A stretch of DNA of 64,000 nt from Oscillospiraceae bacterium (GTDB lineage: Bacteria; Bacillota; Clostridia; Oscillospirales; Ruminococcaceae). Under the pieces are notes generated by a model. The model saw only the letters and a list, made by a program, of their open reading frames with translations. It was not told where the DNA came from and ran no database searches. Each line of letters begins with the position of its first letter. Position 1 is the first letter of the stretch. Location: contig JAHHTZ010000006.1 in NCBI GenBank assembly GCA_020024285.1, positions 1-64,000 of the forward strand. The letters run 5' to 3'. Below are positions 31,369 through 41,100 of this stretch, piece by piece. The translations under genes were made by a program, and so were the position numbers.

Positions 31369-31397
31369 CCTGCGCCGCCGATCGGCAGCGCAGGAGG
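31369..31397 (-). promoter_or_regulatory. GC-rich leader hairpin before ecfA1 (or weak terminator)
   Basis: CTCCTGCGC-TGCCGATCGGCG-GCGCAGGAG on the minus strand, just downstream of a TATACT at 31419-31414 and about 100 nt before ecfA1. The tail CCGGATATTGTTTCCTTTTC is only moderately T rich, so it may be a terminator of the methyltransferase gene or a leader stem of the ecf operon. Confidence 0.5.
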
Positions 31398-31474
31398 GGA
31401 TCAGCCAAACCTAAGTATACAAAAATACAGTCGCAAAAGAAATAGATAAATTATAAATACGGGAAAAATCGAAC

Positions 31475-32338
31475 CTATTTTTCCTCCCAGATGGCGGTGC
31501 TGCCGCAGGGCAGGACAAAGCCTGTGTTCGTCACGGGGAGCCCGATCTCCGACGAGGAGAGTACACCCTTGTATTTTGCGCCCACGGTCACGCCGAGGAT
31601 GTATTCCATGACAGACGGGGAAAGCCCTGTTGTGTAGGAATTGAGCAGGAAAAAGAGCGGACGGTCGGAGAGCACCTGCACACACAGCGCCACAAGATCA
31701 TAGATCTGTTCTTCGAGCTTCCAGACCTCGCCGCCGGGACCCCTTCCGTAGGACGGAGGGTCCATCACGATGGCATCGTAGCGGTTGCCGCGGCGGATCT
31801 CCCGCTCCACAAATTTTTTGCAGTCGTCCACGATCCAGCGGATGGGCTTTGCATCGAGCTTCGAGAGCTGTGCGTTGTCCCTTGCCCACTGTACCATCCC
31901 CTTGGAGGCATCCACATGGCAGACCTTCGCCCCCGCCTCGGCACAGGCGAGCGTTGCGCCGCCCGTGTAGGCAAAGAGATTGAGGACGCTGATCTCGCGG
32001 TCTGCGCGGCGGATCTTCTCCGCCATAAAGTCCCAGTTCACTGCCTGCTCCGGGAAAAGCCCTGTGTGCTTAAAGCCGGTCGGGCTGATCTTGAAGCGCA
32101 GAGCACCGTATTCGATGGTCCACTGATCCTTGTTCATCGATTTGATGTCCCAGCTTCCGCCGCCGGCAGCCGAGCGCTGGTAGCGCGCGTTTGCCTGCTT
32201 CCACTGTGCGCCCTTCGGGGTATTCCAGATGATTTGAGGGTCGGGACGGGCAAGGATCACATCGCCCCACCGTTCGAGCTTCTCTCCCCCGGAGGTGTCG
32301 ATGACTTCAAATTCCTTCCATTTATCTGCAATTCTCAT
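31475..32338 (-). CDS. Class I SAM-dependent methyltransferase (RlmI-like)
   Basis: 287 aa. SAM-binding motif I is NLFAYTGGATLACAEAGA near residue 120; motif IV is VMDPPSYGRG, the DPP-Y form used by rRNA base methyltransferases of the RlmI/RlmK group. The N-terminal region lacks an obvious PUA domain, unlike full RlmI. Probably modifies 23S rRNA, but position and base are unknown. Its ATG overlaps the glmM stop codon as ATGA, so translation is coupled to glmM. Confidence 0.87.
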   Translation of the reverse strand: MRIADKWKEFEVIDTSGGEKLERWGDVILARPDPQIIWNTPKGAQWKQANARYQRSAAGGGSWDIKSMNKDQWTIEYGALRFKISPTGFKHTGLFPEQAVNWDFMAEKIRRADREISVLNLFAYTGGATLACAEAGAKVCHVDASKGMVQWARDNAQLSKLDAKPIRWIVDDCKKFVEREIRRGNRYDAIVMDPPSYGRGPGGEVWKLEEQIYDLVALCVQVLSDRPLFFLLNSYTTGLSPSVMEYILGVTVGAKYKGVLSSSEIGLPVTNTGFVLPCGSTAIWEEK

Positions 32339-33696
32339 GATTGATACGCTAACCTTTCCTCAATGATTTGTGCGATGGACTGTGCTGCCTTTTGGATCTC
32401 GCTTTGATCCTTTCCCTCCACCATCACGCGGATGAGCGGCTCTGTCCCGGAGGGGCGCAGGAGGATGCGTCCGTCCTCGCCCAGCTGTTTTTCCCACTTT
32501 TTCACTTCCTGCTGAACGCCTTCGTCCACCTGCACTGCTTTTTTCATTTCTTTGTTTGCACGGACGTTGAGCATCACCTGCGGATAAACTGTCATGACGG
32601 ATGCTGCCTGTGCAAGGGAGAGCTTCTTCTCCTTGAGAAGGTGCAGAAGCTGAACGGCTGTGAGCTGTCCGTCGCCGGTGCTCAGATGCTCCTTAAAGAT
32701 GATGTGTCCCGACTGCTCTCCGCCGATGAGATAGCCGTTGGTTCGCATATTCTCGAGCACATAGCGGTCACCCACCTTTGTGATCTCAAGGTTGATGCCG
32801 TGTTCCTTTGCAAAGCGGAAGAGCCCCATATTGCTCATCACAGTGACCACTGCTGTGTTGTCCTTGAGCTTTCCCTGCTCCTTGAGATAGAGGGACATCA
32901 TTGCGATGAGCTGGTCGCCGTCCACGAGCGTACCGGTGTGATCGACTGCAAGGCAGCGGTCCGCGTCGCCGTCAAAGGCGATGCCGAGGTCGCATCCCTG
33001 TTCCACCACCTGCTTTGCAAGGAGGTCGATGTGGGTGGAGCCGCAGCCGTCGTTGATGTTCGTACCGTTTGGACTGTTGTTGATGACCATAGCGTTGACG
33101 CCGAGCTGGTCGAAGATGCGCGCCGCCGTTCTCGATGCGGAGCCGTTGGCGCAGTCCACGAGAATGTGCATCCCGGAAAGGTCGCCGTCCACCGTATGTA
33201 TGATGTGCTGGATGTAGCGGTCCACCGCTTTGAAGTCCTCGCGCACCGTTCCGAGCTGGTCGTTCCACTTCACATCATACGGCAGGACGTGGTCGAGCAC
33301 GATCTCCTCGATGGCAAATTCCTGCTCATCGGTGAGCTTATACCCCTCGGAGCCGAAAATCTTGATCCCGTTAAATTCATACGGATTGTGGGACGCCGAC
33401 AGCATGATTGCACCGTCTGCCCCCATCTCCTTGACAAGATACGCCACCGCAGGCGTTGGCACAACGCCCAGAAGCACTACATTTGCCCCCACGGAGCAAA
33501 GCCCTGCCGAAAGTGCATTGAGCAGCATGAAGCGAGAGATTCGGGTATCGCTTCCCAATAAAAAGGTTGGATGTTCTTTGCGTTTTTCCTGCGCCACAAC
33601 CATAGCGGCAGCTCTGCCGATATCCATTGCGAGTGTGCAGCTGAGTTCGGTATTGGCAATTCCGCGAACACCGTCTGTACCAAAAATTCTTCCCAT
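32335..33696 (-). CDS. glmM: Phosphoglucosamine mutase
   Basis: 453 aa, full length. Converts glucosamine-6-phosphate to glucosamine-1-phosphate on the way to UDP-GlcNAc, the substrate of MurA and MurG encoded later in the window. The phosphoserine motif MLSASHNPYEFNG puts the catalytic serine at residue 102, the canonical position. The metal loop is FDGDADRCLAVD, the sugar loop GGEQSGHIIF, and the phosphate loop RPSGTEPLIRVMVE. Start ATG has AAGGAGG. Part of ruvC-ruvA-ruvB-glmM-methyltransferase. Confidence 0.97.
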   Translation of the reverse strand: MGRIFGTDGVRGIANTELSCTLAMDIGRAAAMVVAQEKRKEHPTFLLGSDTRISRFMLLNALSAGLCSVGANVVLLGVVPTPAVAYLVKEMGADGAIMLSASHNPYEFNGIKIFGSEGYKLTDEQEFAIEEIVLDHVLPYDVKWNDQLGTVREDFKAVDRYIQHIIHTVDGDLSGMHILVDCANGSASRTAARIFDQLGVNAMVINNSPNGTNINDGCGSTHIDLLAKQVVEQGCDLGIAFDGDADRCLAVDHTGTLVDGDQLIAMMSLYLKEQGKLKDNTAVVTVMSNMGLFRFAKEHGINLEITKVGDRYVLENMRTNGYLIGGEQSGHIIFKEHLSTGDGQLTAVQLLHLLKEKKLSLAQAASVMTVYPQVMLNVRANKEMKKAVQVDEGVQQEVKKWEKQLGEDGRILLRPSGTEPLIRVMVEGKDQSEIQKAAQSIAQIIEERLAYQS

Positions 33697-33726
33697 AAAG
33701 ATCCTCCTTACGTTGTGGTGCTGTTG

Positions 33727-34797
33727 TTATTCTTCATCAAGCAGGCTGAGCTGCTGTGCATTTGCTGTGTCAAGCTCCCTTGGGCGCGGCATTTTGAGAT
33801 GGTCATATGCCATCGCGGTGACACAGCGTCCCCGCGGGGTGCGCACCAGGAAGCCGAGCTGCATAAGATACGGCTCACAGACATCCTCGATGGTGACGGT
33901 TTCTTCTCCCACGGCGGCGGCGAGCGTTTCCACGCCGACGGGGCCGCCGTTGTAGTTTCGGATGATGGTTTCAAGGATTCTGCGGTCGTTGGAGTCGAGC
34001 CCCAGACGGTCGATCTCCATGCGCTCAAGCGCAAGATCGACGATCTCCTTTGTGATGACCCCGTCGCCCATGACAAGGGCAAAGTCCCTTGCGCGCTTGA
34101 GCAGGCGGTTTGCGATACGCGGCGTTCCTCTACTGCGTCGTGCAAGCTCCAAGGAGCCGCTCTCCTCGCAGTCCACCTCCAAAATCTTTGCGCTGCGGCG
34201 GATGATCTGCCCCAGCTCCTCCGGACGGTAAAGCTCCAGACGCAGGATCATCCCGAAGCGGTCACGCAGCGGAGAGGTCATCTGTCCTGCACGCGTGGTC
34301 GCCCCGATGAGGGTGAACTTGGGCAGGTCGATGCGGATGGAGCGTGCGGACGGACCCTTTCCGATGATGATATCGAGCGCATAGTCCTCCATCGCAGGAT
34401 AGAGGATCTCCTCCACGGAGCGAGAAAGGCGGTGGATCTCATCGATAAAGAGGATATCGCCCGGCATCAGGTTTGTCAGCAGCGCCGCAAGGTCGCCCGG
34501 CTTTTCGATGGCAGGACCGGATGTCACACGCAGGTTGACGCCCATCTCGTTGGCAACGATGCCGGCAAGCGTCGTCTTTCCGAGTCCGGGAGGACCGTAC
34601 AAAAGCACATGATCCAGTGCCTCCTTGCGCATTTTTGCGGACTGCATATAGATACTGAGATTTTCCTTTACCTTTTCCTGACCGATGTATTCACTCAGGG
34701 TCTTAGGGCGCAGAGAACCTTCCACATCGTAATCCCCGGCGGTATATTCCGGCGTGACGATCCGGTTTTCAAAGTCCATTTCCTGTTCTTCCAGCAT
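33727..34797 (-). CDS. ruvB: Holliday junction branch migration ATPase RuvB
   Basis: 356 aa, AAA+ motor that drives branch migration with RuvA. Seen: Walker A GPPGLGKTTLAGIV, Walker B ILFIDEIHRLS, sensor 1 IGATTRAGQM and sensor 2 RGTPRIANRLLKR, with arginine finger in the SPLRDRFG stretch, followed by the winged-helix C-terminal domain NYNGGPVGVETLAAAVGEE. Start with AAGGAGAGAG upstream, 18 nt after ruvA ends, same operon. Confidence 0.98.
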   Translation of the reverse strand: MLEEQEMDFENRIVTPEYTAGDYDVEGSLRPKTLSEYIGQEKVKENLSIYMQSAKMRKEALDHVLLYGPPGLGKTTLAGIVANEMGVNLRVTSGPAIEKPGDLAALLTNLMPGDILFIDEIHRLSRSVEEILYPAMEDYALDIIIGKGPSARSIRIDLPKFTLIGATTRAGQMTSPLRDRFGMILRLELYRPEELGQIIRRSAKILEVDCEESGSLELARRSRGTPRIANRLLKRARDFALVMGDGVITKEIVDLALERMEIDRLGLDSNDRRILETIIRNYNGGPVGVETLAAAVGEETVTIEDVCEPYLMQLGFLVRTPRGRCVTAMAYDHLKMPRPRELDTANAQQLSLLDEE

Positions 34798-34815
34798 GGT
34801 CCTCTCTCCTTTCGG

Positions 34816-35424
34816 CTAAAAGTTTTTCGATAATTTTTTGAGCGCGGTGCGGATGATGCTGTCCACCGGTTCTTCCTCGCTACATCCGGCAACCGCCTGC
34901 GCCGCCTCGCTCTGCGAATAGCCCAAAACGATGAGGGCGGACATCGCTTCGCTCAGTGCCCCTGCTCCTGCGGACTGCTCCATTGTCTGCGCCACCGATT
35001 GCGCCTGCGCCGAAAATCCGGCATTTTTCATCTTATCCTTGAGCTCCAAAAGCAGACGCTGGGCAATCTTCGGTCCGATGCCCTGCGCCTTTGTGAGGCT
35101 CTTGTAATCTCCCGAAACCACCGACAGCGCGATCTGGTCTGGGGTCATCTGGGAGAGGAGCGCAATCGCGCCCTTGGGTCCCACGCCCGATACCGAGATC
35201 AAGAGCTGAAAGCAGTTGCGCTCGCCCAGGGTGGAAAATCCGTAGAGCGTCACCCCATCCTCCTTAACGTGCAAAACGGTGTACAGCATCACCTCACTGC
35301 CGACAGGCGGCAGCTGGTTGAGGGTCGAGAGCGTTGTGAAGCAGTGATAGCCCACTCCGCCGCATTCCACCACCGCCTCATGCGCCGAGGTATAGATGAG
35401 GGTCCCGCGAACACTATAGATCAT
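34816..35424 (-). CDS. ruvA: Holliday junction DNA-binding protein RuvA
   Basis: 202 aa. Tetramer that holds the four-way junction. Domain I: MIYSVRGTLIYTSAHEAVVE with the OB fold; domain II: helix-hairpin-helix ISVSGVGPKGAIALLS and LTKAQGIGPKIAQRLLLELK; domain III: the short C-terminal helical domain (EAMSALIVLGYSQSEAAQAV) that contacts RuvB. Between ruvC and ruvB with short gaps. Confidence 0.97.
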   Translation of the reverse strand: MIYSVRGTLIYTSAHEAVVECGGVGYHCFTTLSTLNQLPPVGSEVMLYTVLHVKEDGVTLYGFSTLGERNCFQLLISVSGVGPKGAIALLSQMTPDQIALSVVSGDYKSLTKAQGIGPKIAQRLLLELKDKMKNAGFSAQAQSVAQTMEQSAGAGALSEAMSALIVLGYSQSEAAQAVAGCSEEEPVDSIIRTALKKLSKNF

Positions 35425-35448
35425 ATCGCTTCATTCCTTCCAAACATT

Positions 35449-35964
35449 CTATTGCAGCAGCTTATATTTTTCCAAAATACTTTTTTGCAGCGACGAGCCG
35501 GAGCAGTGTGCATGGCAGACTGCTAGCGCCAGTGCATCGGCGGTATCGTCAGGCTTTGGCACCGCGCGCAGCTTGAGGATGGAACGCGTCATCTCCATCA
35601 CCTGCTGCTTCATCGCTTTTCCGTATCCCACCACCGCCTGCTTTACCTGCGGCGGCGTATACTCGTGGATGGAAAGCCCTGCATGGCTTGCGGCAAGCAG
35701 GATGACCCCCCTTGCCTGTGCCACATCGATGCCGGTCGTCTTGTTGTTTGTAAAATACAGCTTTTCGATGGATAAGCATTCCGGCTGATACTTGCTGATG
35801 ACGGAGCACATATCCTGATAGATCGTTTCAAGGCGCTTTTCAAACGGCATCCCTGCCGGCGTTGTGATGGCGCCGTATCCGTGCACGCTAAAGCGTCCGT
35901 GCACATATTCCAATACCCCCCAGCCAACGATCGCATAGCCGGGGTCGATTCCTAAAATGACCAC
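35449..35964 (-). CDS. ruvC: Holliday junction resolvase RuvC
   Basis: 171 aa, GTG start at 35964 (VVILGIDPGYAIVGWG), with AGGAGG upstream. Metal-dependent nuclease that cuts junctions held by RuvAB. Catalytic acids: Asp7 in GIDPGYA, Glu in CLSIEKLYF near 67, and the Asp pair in KPDDTADALALAVCHA near 138-143. First gene of the ruvCAB-glmM operon, promoter at 36046-36074. Confidence 0.97.
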   Translation of the reverse strand: MVILGIDPGYAIVGWGVLEYVHGRFSVHGYGAITTPAGMPFEKRLETIYQDMCSVISKYQPECLSIEKLYFTNNKTTGIDVAQARGVILLAASHAGLSIHEYTPPQVKQAVVGYGKAMKQQVMEMTRSILKLRAVPKPDDTADALALAVCHAHCSGSSLQKSILEKYKLLQ

Positions 35965-36045
35965 GATTTCCTCCTGTGATGCGGGTCTGCCCCTGCTGCA
36001 TCAAATCAAAAAATAAAAAATGGCGCACTCCCGCATAATAACAAG

Positions 36046-36074
36046 ATTATATCATAAACCGTCGGCTGGAACAA
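36046..36074 (-). promoter_or_regulatory. Sigma-A promoter of ruvCAB-glmM
   Basis: TTGTTC (36074-36069), 17-nt spacer, consensus TATAAT (36051-36046). Confidence 0.85.
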
Positions 36075-36151
36075 GAAAAACCACGTCGAATCCCCTCAAA
36101 ACTTTCTTTGAACAAGGTGCACAGTGCTGTATAAAAATAAGGTGGGTCGTG

Positions 36152-36180
36152 TTGCCTTTCCCCTATGGTTGTATTATAAT
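36152..36180 (+). promoter_or_regulatory. Sigma-A promoter of the serine hydrolase gene
   Basis: TTGCCT (36152-36157), 17-nt spacer, consensus TATAAT (36175-36180); start near 36187. Confidence 0.85.
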
Positions 36181-36269
36181 GAATACGGTTTTACAGTAGG
36201 CATCCTGCTGTAAAAAGCAACGAAACATGAGCTTCCGCCCTTTGGCGGTGAAAGAAAGGACAGCGAAAA

Positions 36270-37664
36270 ATGGAACAGATTTTTGAAAAAACCATTGCCC
36301 AGATCCGAGAATCCTTCGGTCTGGCAGGCGGTATCATGGTGGCGGTAAAGGACGATAAAGTCATCGCAAAAGAATGCTTTGGCGAGGCAGACATCAAAAC
36401 ACACCGCCCAATCGACAGCAAAACTATTTTCCAGATCGCATCCTGCAGCAAGGCATTCACCACAATGGTGGCAGGTCAGCTATGCGATGAAGGAAAGATG
36501 ACCTGGGATACCCCGGTAAAACAGCTGATGCCGCAGTTTCGCATGATGGATAAATATGCAGAGGAACACGTTACCCCGCGCGATATGGGCTGCCACCGCA
36601 CCGGGCTGTGCCGTCACGACGTGATGCGCACCTTCGTGCGCGAAGACCGTGCCGATCTTGTGCGCCGCATCGCTTACTTTCCGCCTGCATTCACCTTCCG
36701 TGAAAAATACAGCTACCAAAACCAGATGTACGTGGCGTTGGGCTATCTGTGCGAACAGCTCACCGGAAAAACCTGGGAGCAGCTTCTCAAAGAACGGATC
36801 GGGGAGCCGCTGGGCATGGATATGTACTTCCGCGGTGTCGATTCGATGGAAGGCAAAAACGCTGCCCTGCCTTACGCTCAGAAGGACGGGACCCTCTTTG
36901 AAGTGCCGGAGGTTGTCGGCAAAGCAAGCAACCCATGCGGCGGCCTTTACACAAACCTCGACAGCCTTGAGCGCTGGATCCGCATGCTGACCCACGGCGG
37001 CGAGCTGGACGGCAAACGCATCATCAGCCCTGAGGGCTTTGCAGAGCTCATCAAGCCAAATGTCTGCATCCCCGGAAAATCTGCTCATCCGCAGGAGCTA
37101 CAAAAATCCTATGCCCTTGCATGGAGCACTGCTGTGTATAAGGGTCATCCGATCGTGTTCCATTCCGGCTCCACCGACGGCTTCAACTCTATGGTCGGCT
37201 TCTTCCCAGAAGAAAACGCTGCCTTTGCACTCTCCGTCAACACTGTGGACACTCCTGCCTACAACTGCTTAAAATACATTCTCTGCGATATGCTGCTCGA
37301 CGATGTACAGGACGATTACTCCTTCCTCATCGAACAATATCAGCGCTCCGTCAACCTCGGTCCGGACTACAGCGAGGAAGAAAAGGTGGACCTCCCGCTC
37401 TCCGAGGAGGAATCCAAACGCTTCTGCGGTCACTTCTACAATCCGGGCTACGGCACGATGGAATTTGTCTACAAGGACGGACACCTCTGCCAGCTCTATG
37501 GGCTGACGGAAGAAGTCTTCAACCGCGTGGGCGACGATAAATTTGTTGGCTTTGAGGTGATGGACACCCGCACCTTCCGTGCAAACTTCACTGAGGACGG
37601 CAACGTTTGGATGCGCCTTTCCACAGACGCTGTTTGCCCGATCTTCTTTGAAAAGGTTCAGTAA
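36270..37664 (+). CDS. Serine hydrolase, beta-lactamase/DD-peptidase family
   Basis: 464 aa, AAAGGA before the ATG. Class C beta-lactamase fold (Pfam beta-lactamase): nucleophile motif SCSK in FQIASCSKAFTTMVAGQL near residue 58, the YxN-like YSYQNQMYVALGY near 150, and HSGSTDGFNSMVG near 300 in place of KTG. No signal peptide or membrane anchor, so it acts in the cytosol or is an esterase/peptidase. The last 100 residues form a separate beta-rich domain common in such hydrolases. Monocistronic on the plus strand, ending at terminator 37683. Confidence 0.9.
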   Translation: MEQIFEKTIAQIRESFGLAGGIMVAVKDDKVIAKECFGEADIKTHRPIDSKTIFQIASCSKAFTTMVAGQLCDEGKMTWDTPVKQLMPQFRMMDKYAEEHVTPRDMGCHRTGLCRHDVMRTFVREDRADLVRRIAYFPPAFTFREKYSYQNQMYVALGYLCEQLTGKTWEQLLKERIGEPLGMDMYFRGVDSMEGKNAALPYAQKDGTLFEVPEVVGKASNPCGGLYTNLDSLERWIRMLTHGGELDGKRIISPEGFAELIKPNVCIPGKSAHPQELQKSYALAWSTAVYKGHPIVFHSGSTDGFNSMVGFFPEENAAFALSVNTVDTPAYNCLKYILCDMLLDDVQDDYSFLIEQYQRSVNLGPDYSEEEKVDLPLSEEESKRFCGHFYNPGYGTMEFVYKDGHLCQLYGLTEEVFNRVGDDKFVGFEVMDTRTFRANFTEDGNVWMRLSTDAVCPIFFEKVQ

Positions 37665-37682
37665 TTTTACACGATGTAAAAA

Positions 37683-37714
37683 GTCATCCGCCGAAAGGGG
37701 CGGATGACTTTTTT
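37683..37714 (+). terminator. Terminator of the serine hydrolase gene
   Basis: GTCATCCGCC-GAAA-GGGGCGGATGAC with TTTTTT at 37709-37714. Confidence 0.92.
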
Positions 37715-37724
37715 ATGCTCTCCT

Positions 37725-37773
37725 AAAAAAACGCTCTCTCTGTCGGAATCTTCGCACAGAAAGAGCGTTTTTT
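37725..37773 (-). terminator. Terminator of the small membrane protein gene
   Basis: ACGCTCTTTCTGT / ACAGAGAGAGCGT stem with T runs on both strands; on the minus strand it follows the gene ending at 37817. Confidence 0.85.
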
Positions 37774-37816
37774 GTTTCAGTCGTTTTGTTGTTTCTCCCT
37801 TTGAGGGGGATTTTTC

Positions 37817-38065
37817 TTAAATCGTAAAGTCCCTCGATGAGGTTTTGCCATCCTCGATGAGGAGCGTGAACAGCTTAGACATCAGAGGGATGTAGGTCAT
37901 AAGAAAAACCATCAGCGCTGCTGCGGCAACGGGCTTTTTGTGTTTTTCCGCTACCGTAAGTCCCAGCAGGACCCCCACCATGCAGGTGCAGGTTTTCAGC
38001 AGGGAGATGGTCTTCCAGTCGCTGCTCTGCACAAATCGATCGATCAAACGAAACAGTTTTGTCAT
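37817..38065 (-). CDS. Small membrane protein (82 aa)
   Basis: Start taken at ATG 38065 (MTKLFRLIDRFVQSSDW), with GGGGGC nearby. One or two membrane segments: TISLLKTCTCMVGVLLGLTV and AAAALMVFLMTYIPLMSKLF. Similar short proteins are annotated as permease-like in Lachnospiraceae and relatives, but that label is weak and I assign no function. It lies about 100 nt downstream of polC without a clear terminator between, so it may be expressed by read-through. Confidence 0.6.
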   Translation of the reverse strand: MTKLFRLIDRFVQSSDWKTISLLKTCTCMVGVLLGLTVAEKHKKPVAAAALMVFLMTYIPLMSKLFTLLIEDGKTSSRDFTI

Positions 38066-38168
38066 ATTGGTGCCCCCTTTTTTTGTCCTATATCTTTGCT
38101 TTATCTCATTGTAACACAAATTATGAAAATAGAGAAGCGTTCATTCCAAAACTTTTTGGAGAATTTGT

Positions 38169-41100
38169 CTAAAAGAGGCTCATCTGGCTGCTTTCGGGCA
38201 TATCGCCCAGCGCGCCGCACTCTTTGAGCATCTCGACAATGGAACGCGACACGCCCCCACTCGAAATTAGCTCGTCCTGCGAGATGAATTCGCCCTTCTG
38301 TGCCGCCTCATAGATGCTGTTGGCAGCCGTTTCACCCACACCCTTGAGCGAAACGAACGGCAGACGGATCTTCCCGTCCTCGATGAGATAGCGCAGCGAA
38401 TGGGAGCGATACAGGTCCACGGGGAGAAACTCAAAGCCGCGCTGGAGCATCTCATAGGCGATGTGCAGCGCATCATACTGCTTTTTCTCCTTGTCGGTAG
38501 CATCCTGCCCCTTTGATTTGAGCTCCTGCATCTTGTATTTGACCATATCCTTGCCCTTCATGACGGTCTGCGCGTCGAAGTCCTCGCCGCGCACCGTGAA
38601 GAGCGCCGCATAAAACGCGAGTGGATAGTGGATCTTATACCAGCACAGGCGGATCGCCGCGATGACGTAGGCGGCGGCGTGTGCCTTCGGGAACATATAC
38701 TTGATCTTAAAGCAGCTGTCGATGTACCACTGGGGAACGTCGTGCTCCTTCATCGCCTGAATGTGTTCGGGGGTCAGCGCCTTGGTCGCCTTTCCCTTGC
38801 GCACGATCTCCATGATCTTAAACGACATGCTTGGGTCCACCCCATGATAGATGAGGTAGAGCATGATGCTGTCACGCGTACCGATTACCTCCGAAATGGT
38901 GCATTGACCGCTCTTGATGAGGTCCTGCGCATTGCCGAGCCATACGTCCGTACCATGGGACAGACCGGAAATCTGAAGCAGGTCGGAGAATTTCTGCGGC
39001 TTGCAGTCGAGCAGCATCTGCCGCACGAACGGGGTACCCATTTCGGGGATGGCAAGTGTGCCTGTTTCGCACATGATCTGTTCCGCTGTCACGCCCAGAG
39101 CTTCGGGGGAGGTAAAGAGGCTGTACACGAGCGGATCACTGGTATCCGCATCGTTGACATCCGTACCGGTGAGGTCCTCCAGATGCTTATAGAGCGTCGG
39201 AACATCGTGTCCGAGGATATCGAGCTTGAGGATGGTATCGTGCAGGGAGTTAAAGTCATAGTGTGTTGTGACGATATCGGAGTGGATGTCGTCCGCCGGA
39301 TGCTGTACAGGGGTAAAGTCGTAGACCTCGTAGTTGTTCGGCACGACCACCATGCCGCCGGGGTGCTGGCTCGTGGTGCGCTTGACGCCGGTACATCCAA
39401 TGGACAGGCGGTTTTCCTCCGCCTTATGGAGTGTCTTGTCCCGCTCCGAGAGGTAGTTTTTCACATAGCCGTACGCCGTCTTGTCCGCGATGGCACCGAT
39501 CGTTCCCGCCTTGAAAACGTGGCTGCTTCCGAAGAGCTCCTCTGTGTATTTGTGCGCCTGCGCCTGATATTCGCCCGAAAAGTTGAGGTCGATATCCGGC
39601 GATTTGTCACCGTGGAAGCCGAGGAAGGTTTCAAACGGGATATCGTGCCCGTCCCGCTTGTAGGGCGTGCCGCATTCCGGACAGTTTTTGGGCGGAAGGT
39701 CGAAGCCGGAGCCGACCTCACCCTTTGTGAAGAATTCGCTGTGCTTGCAGTTGGGGCAGACGTAGTGCGGCGGCAGCGGATTGACTTCCGAGATGCCTGC
39801 CATGATGGCGACGAACGACGAGCCGACCGAGCCACGCGAGCCGACAAGATAGCCGTTGCTCACCGACTTGTGCACCAGCTTCTGTGCGATGATGTAAAGC
39901 ACCGCAAAGCCGTGCTTGATGATGGAATCAAGCTCCTTCGAGAGGCGGTTTGCCACAAGCTCCGGAACAGGATCGCCGAACATCTTTTTGGCGTTGTCCC
40001 AGCAAATCTGCTTGAGCTCCTCCTCCGCGCCGTCGATGGTGGGGGTGAAGGTGCCGTTCGGGAACGGGCGCACCGGCTCGATCCAGTCCGCCACAAGGTT
40101 TGTGTTTTCCACAACGATCTCATACGCCTTTTCGGGCGGCAGATAATCAAATTCCTTGAGCATTTCCTCCGTGGTGCGCAGATAGAGCGGAGGCTGTTCG
40201 TCGGCGTCCTTATATTTCTGCGCCGCCATCAAGATGGCGCGGAAAATGGCATCGCGCTTGTGGAGAAAATGCACATCCCCTGTCGCAACAACGGGGATAT
40301 TGAGGTGGTCACCGAGCTTGAGGATGGTCTTGTTAAAGTCGATGAGCTCCTGCATGGAGCGTACAATTCCCTGCCGCAGCATAAACTCGTTGTTGCCGAG
40401 TGGCTGGACCTCGAGATAATCGTAAAACTTTGCGATGCTGCACAGCTCGCTCCACGATTTTCCTGCAAGGATTGCCTGATACAGCTCCCCTGCTTCGCAG
40501 GCGCTCCCGAGGATGAGCCCCTCCCGATGCTGGATGAGCTCGCTTTTCGGGATGAGGGGCTTTTTCTTAAAGTATTTGAGGTGCGACATGGAAATGAGCT
40601 TGTAGAGATTTTTAAGCCCTGTGTTGTTGCGCACCAGAATGATCTGATGGGAGTATTTGAGCTTGGTGGGGTCGTTCCCCCTGAGGACGCGGTTGATGCT
40701 TTGCAGATCGTCGATCTTCTGATCGGCTTTCAGGATCTCCATCATCTTGAGGAAGATCCTGCCCAGAACGCTTGCATCGTCGCAGGCGCGGTGGTGGTTG
40801 AAGTCGCCTGCATTGAGGTAATCTGCCACCGTGTCGAGCTTGTGGTTTTTGAGGTTCGGGAACATGGAGCGCGCCATCACGAGTGTATCGACGTAGGTAT
40901 TGTGAAATTCCGTGTTGCTGCGTCGGTACGCCTGACGCAGAAAGCTCACATCAAATTCCGCATTGTGCGCAACGAGAACGGCATCGTCGGAGCAGAACTT
41001 TCTCCACATTTCGAGCGCCTGTGCTTCTTCGGGTGCATCCTGCACCATCGCATCGGTGATGCCGGTCAATTCCACAACCTTTGGCGGGATGGATTTTTTC

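Larger units (their letters stand above)
35965..36269. other. Intergenic region with divergent promoters and a structured leader (305 bp)
   Basis: Left: the ruvC promoter (36046-36074). Right: a plus-strand promoter (36152-36180) followed by a leader with hairpins TTTTACAG/CTGTAAAA (36189-36215) and CCGCC/GGCGG near 36236. Weaker TTGAAC..TATAAA at 36108-36135 is a possible second plus promoter. No gene seen. Confidence 0.7.

Noticed and set aside
32368..33561. 397-codon plus-strand frame opposite glmM
   Set aside because: Antisense shadow of an intact glmM.
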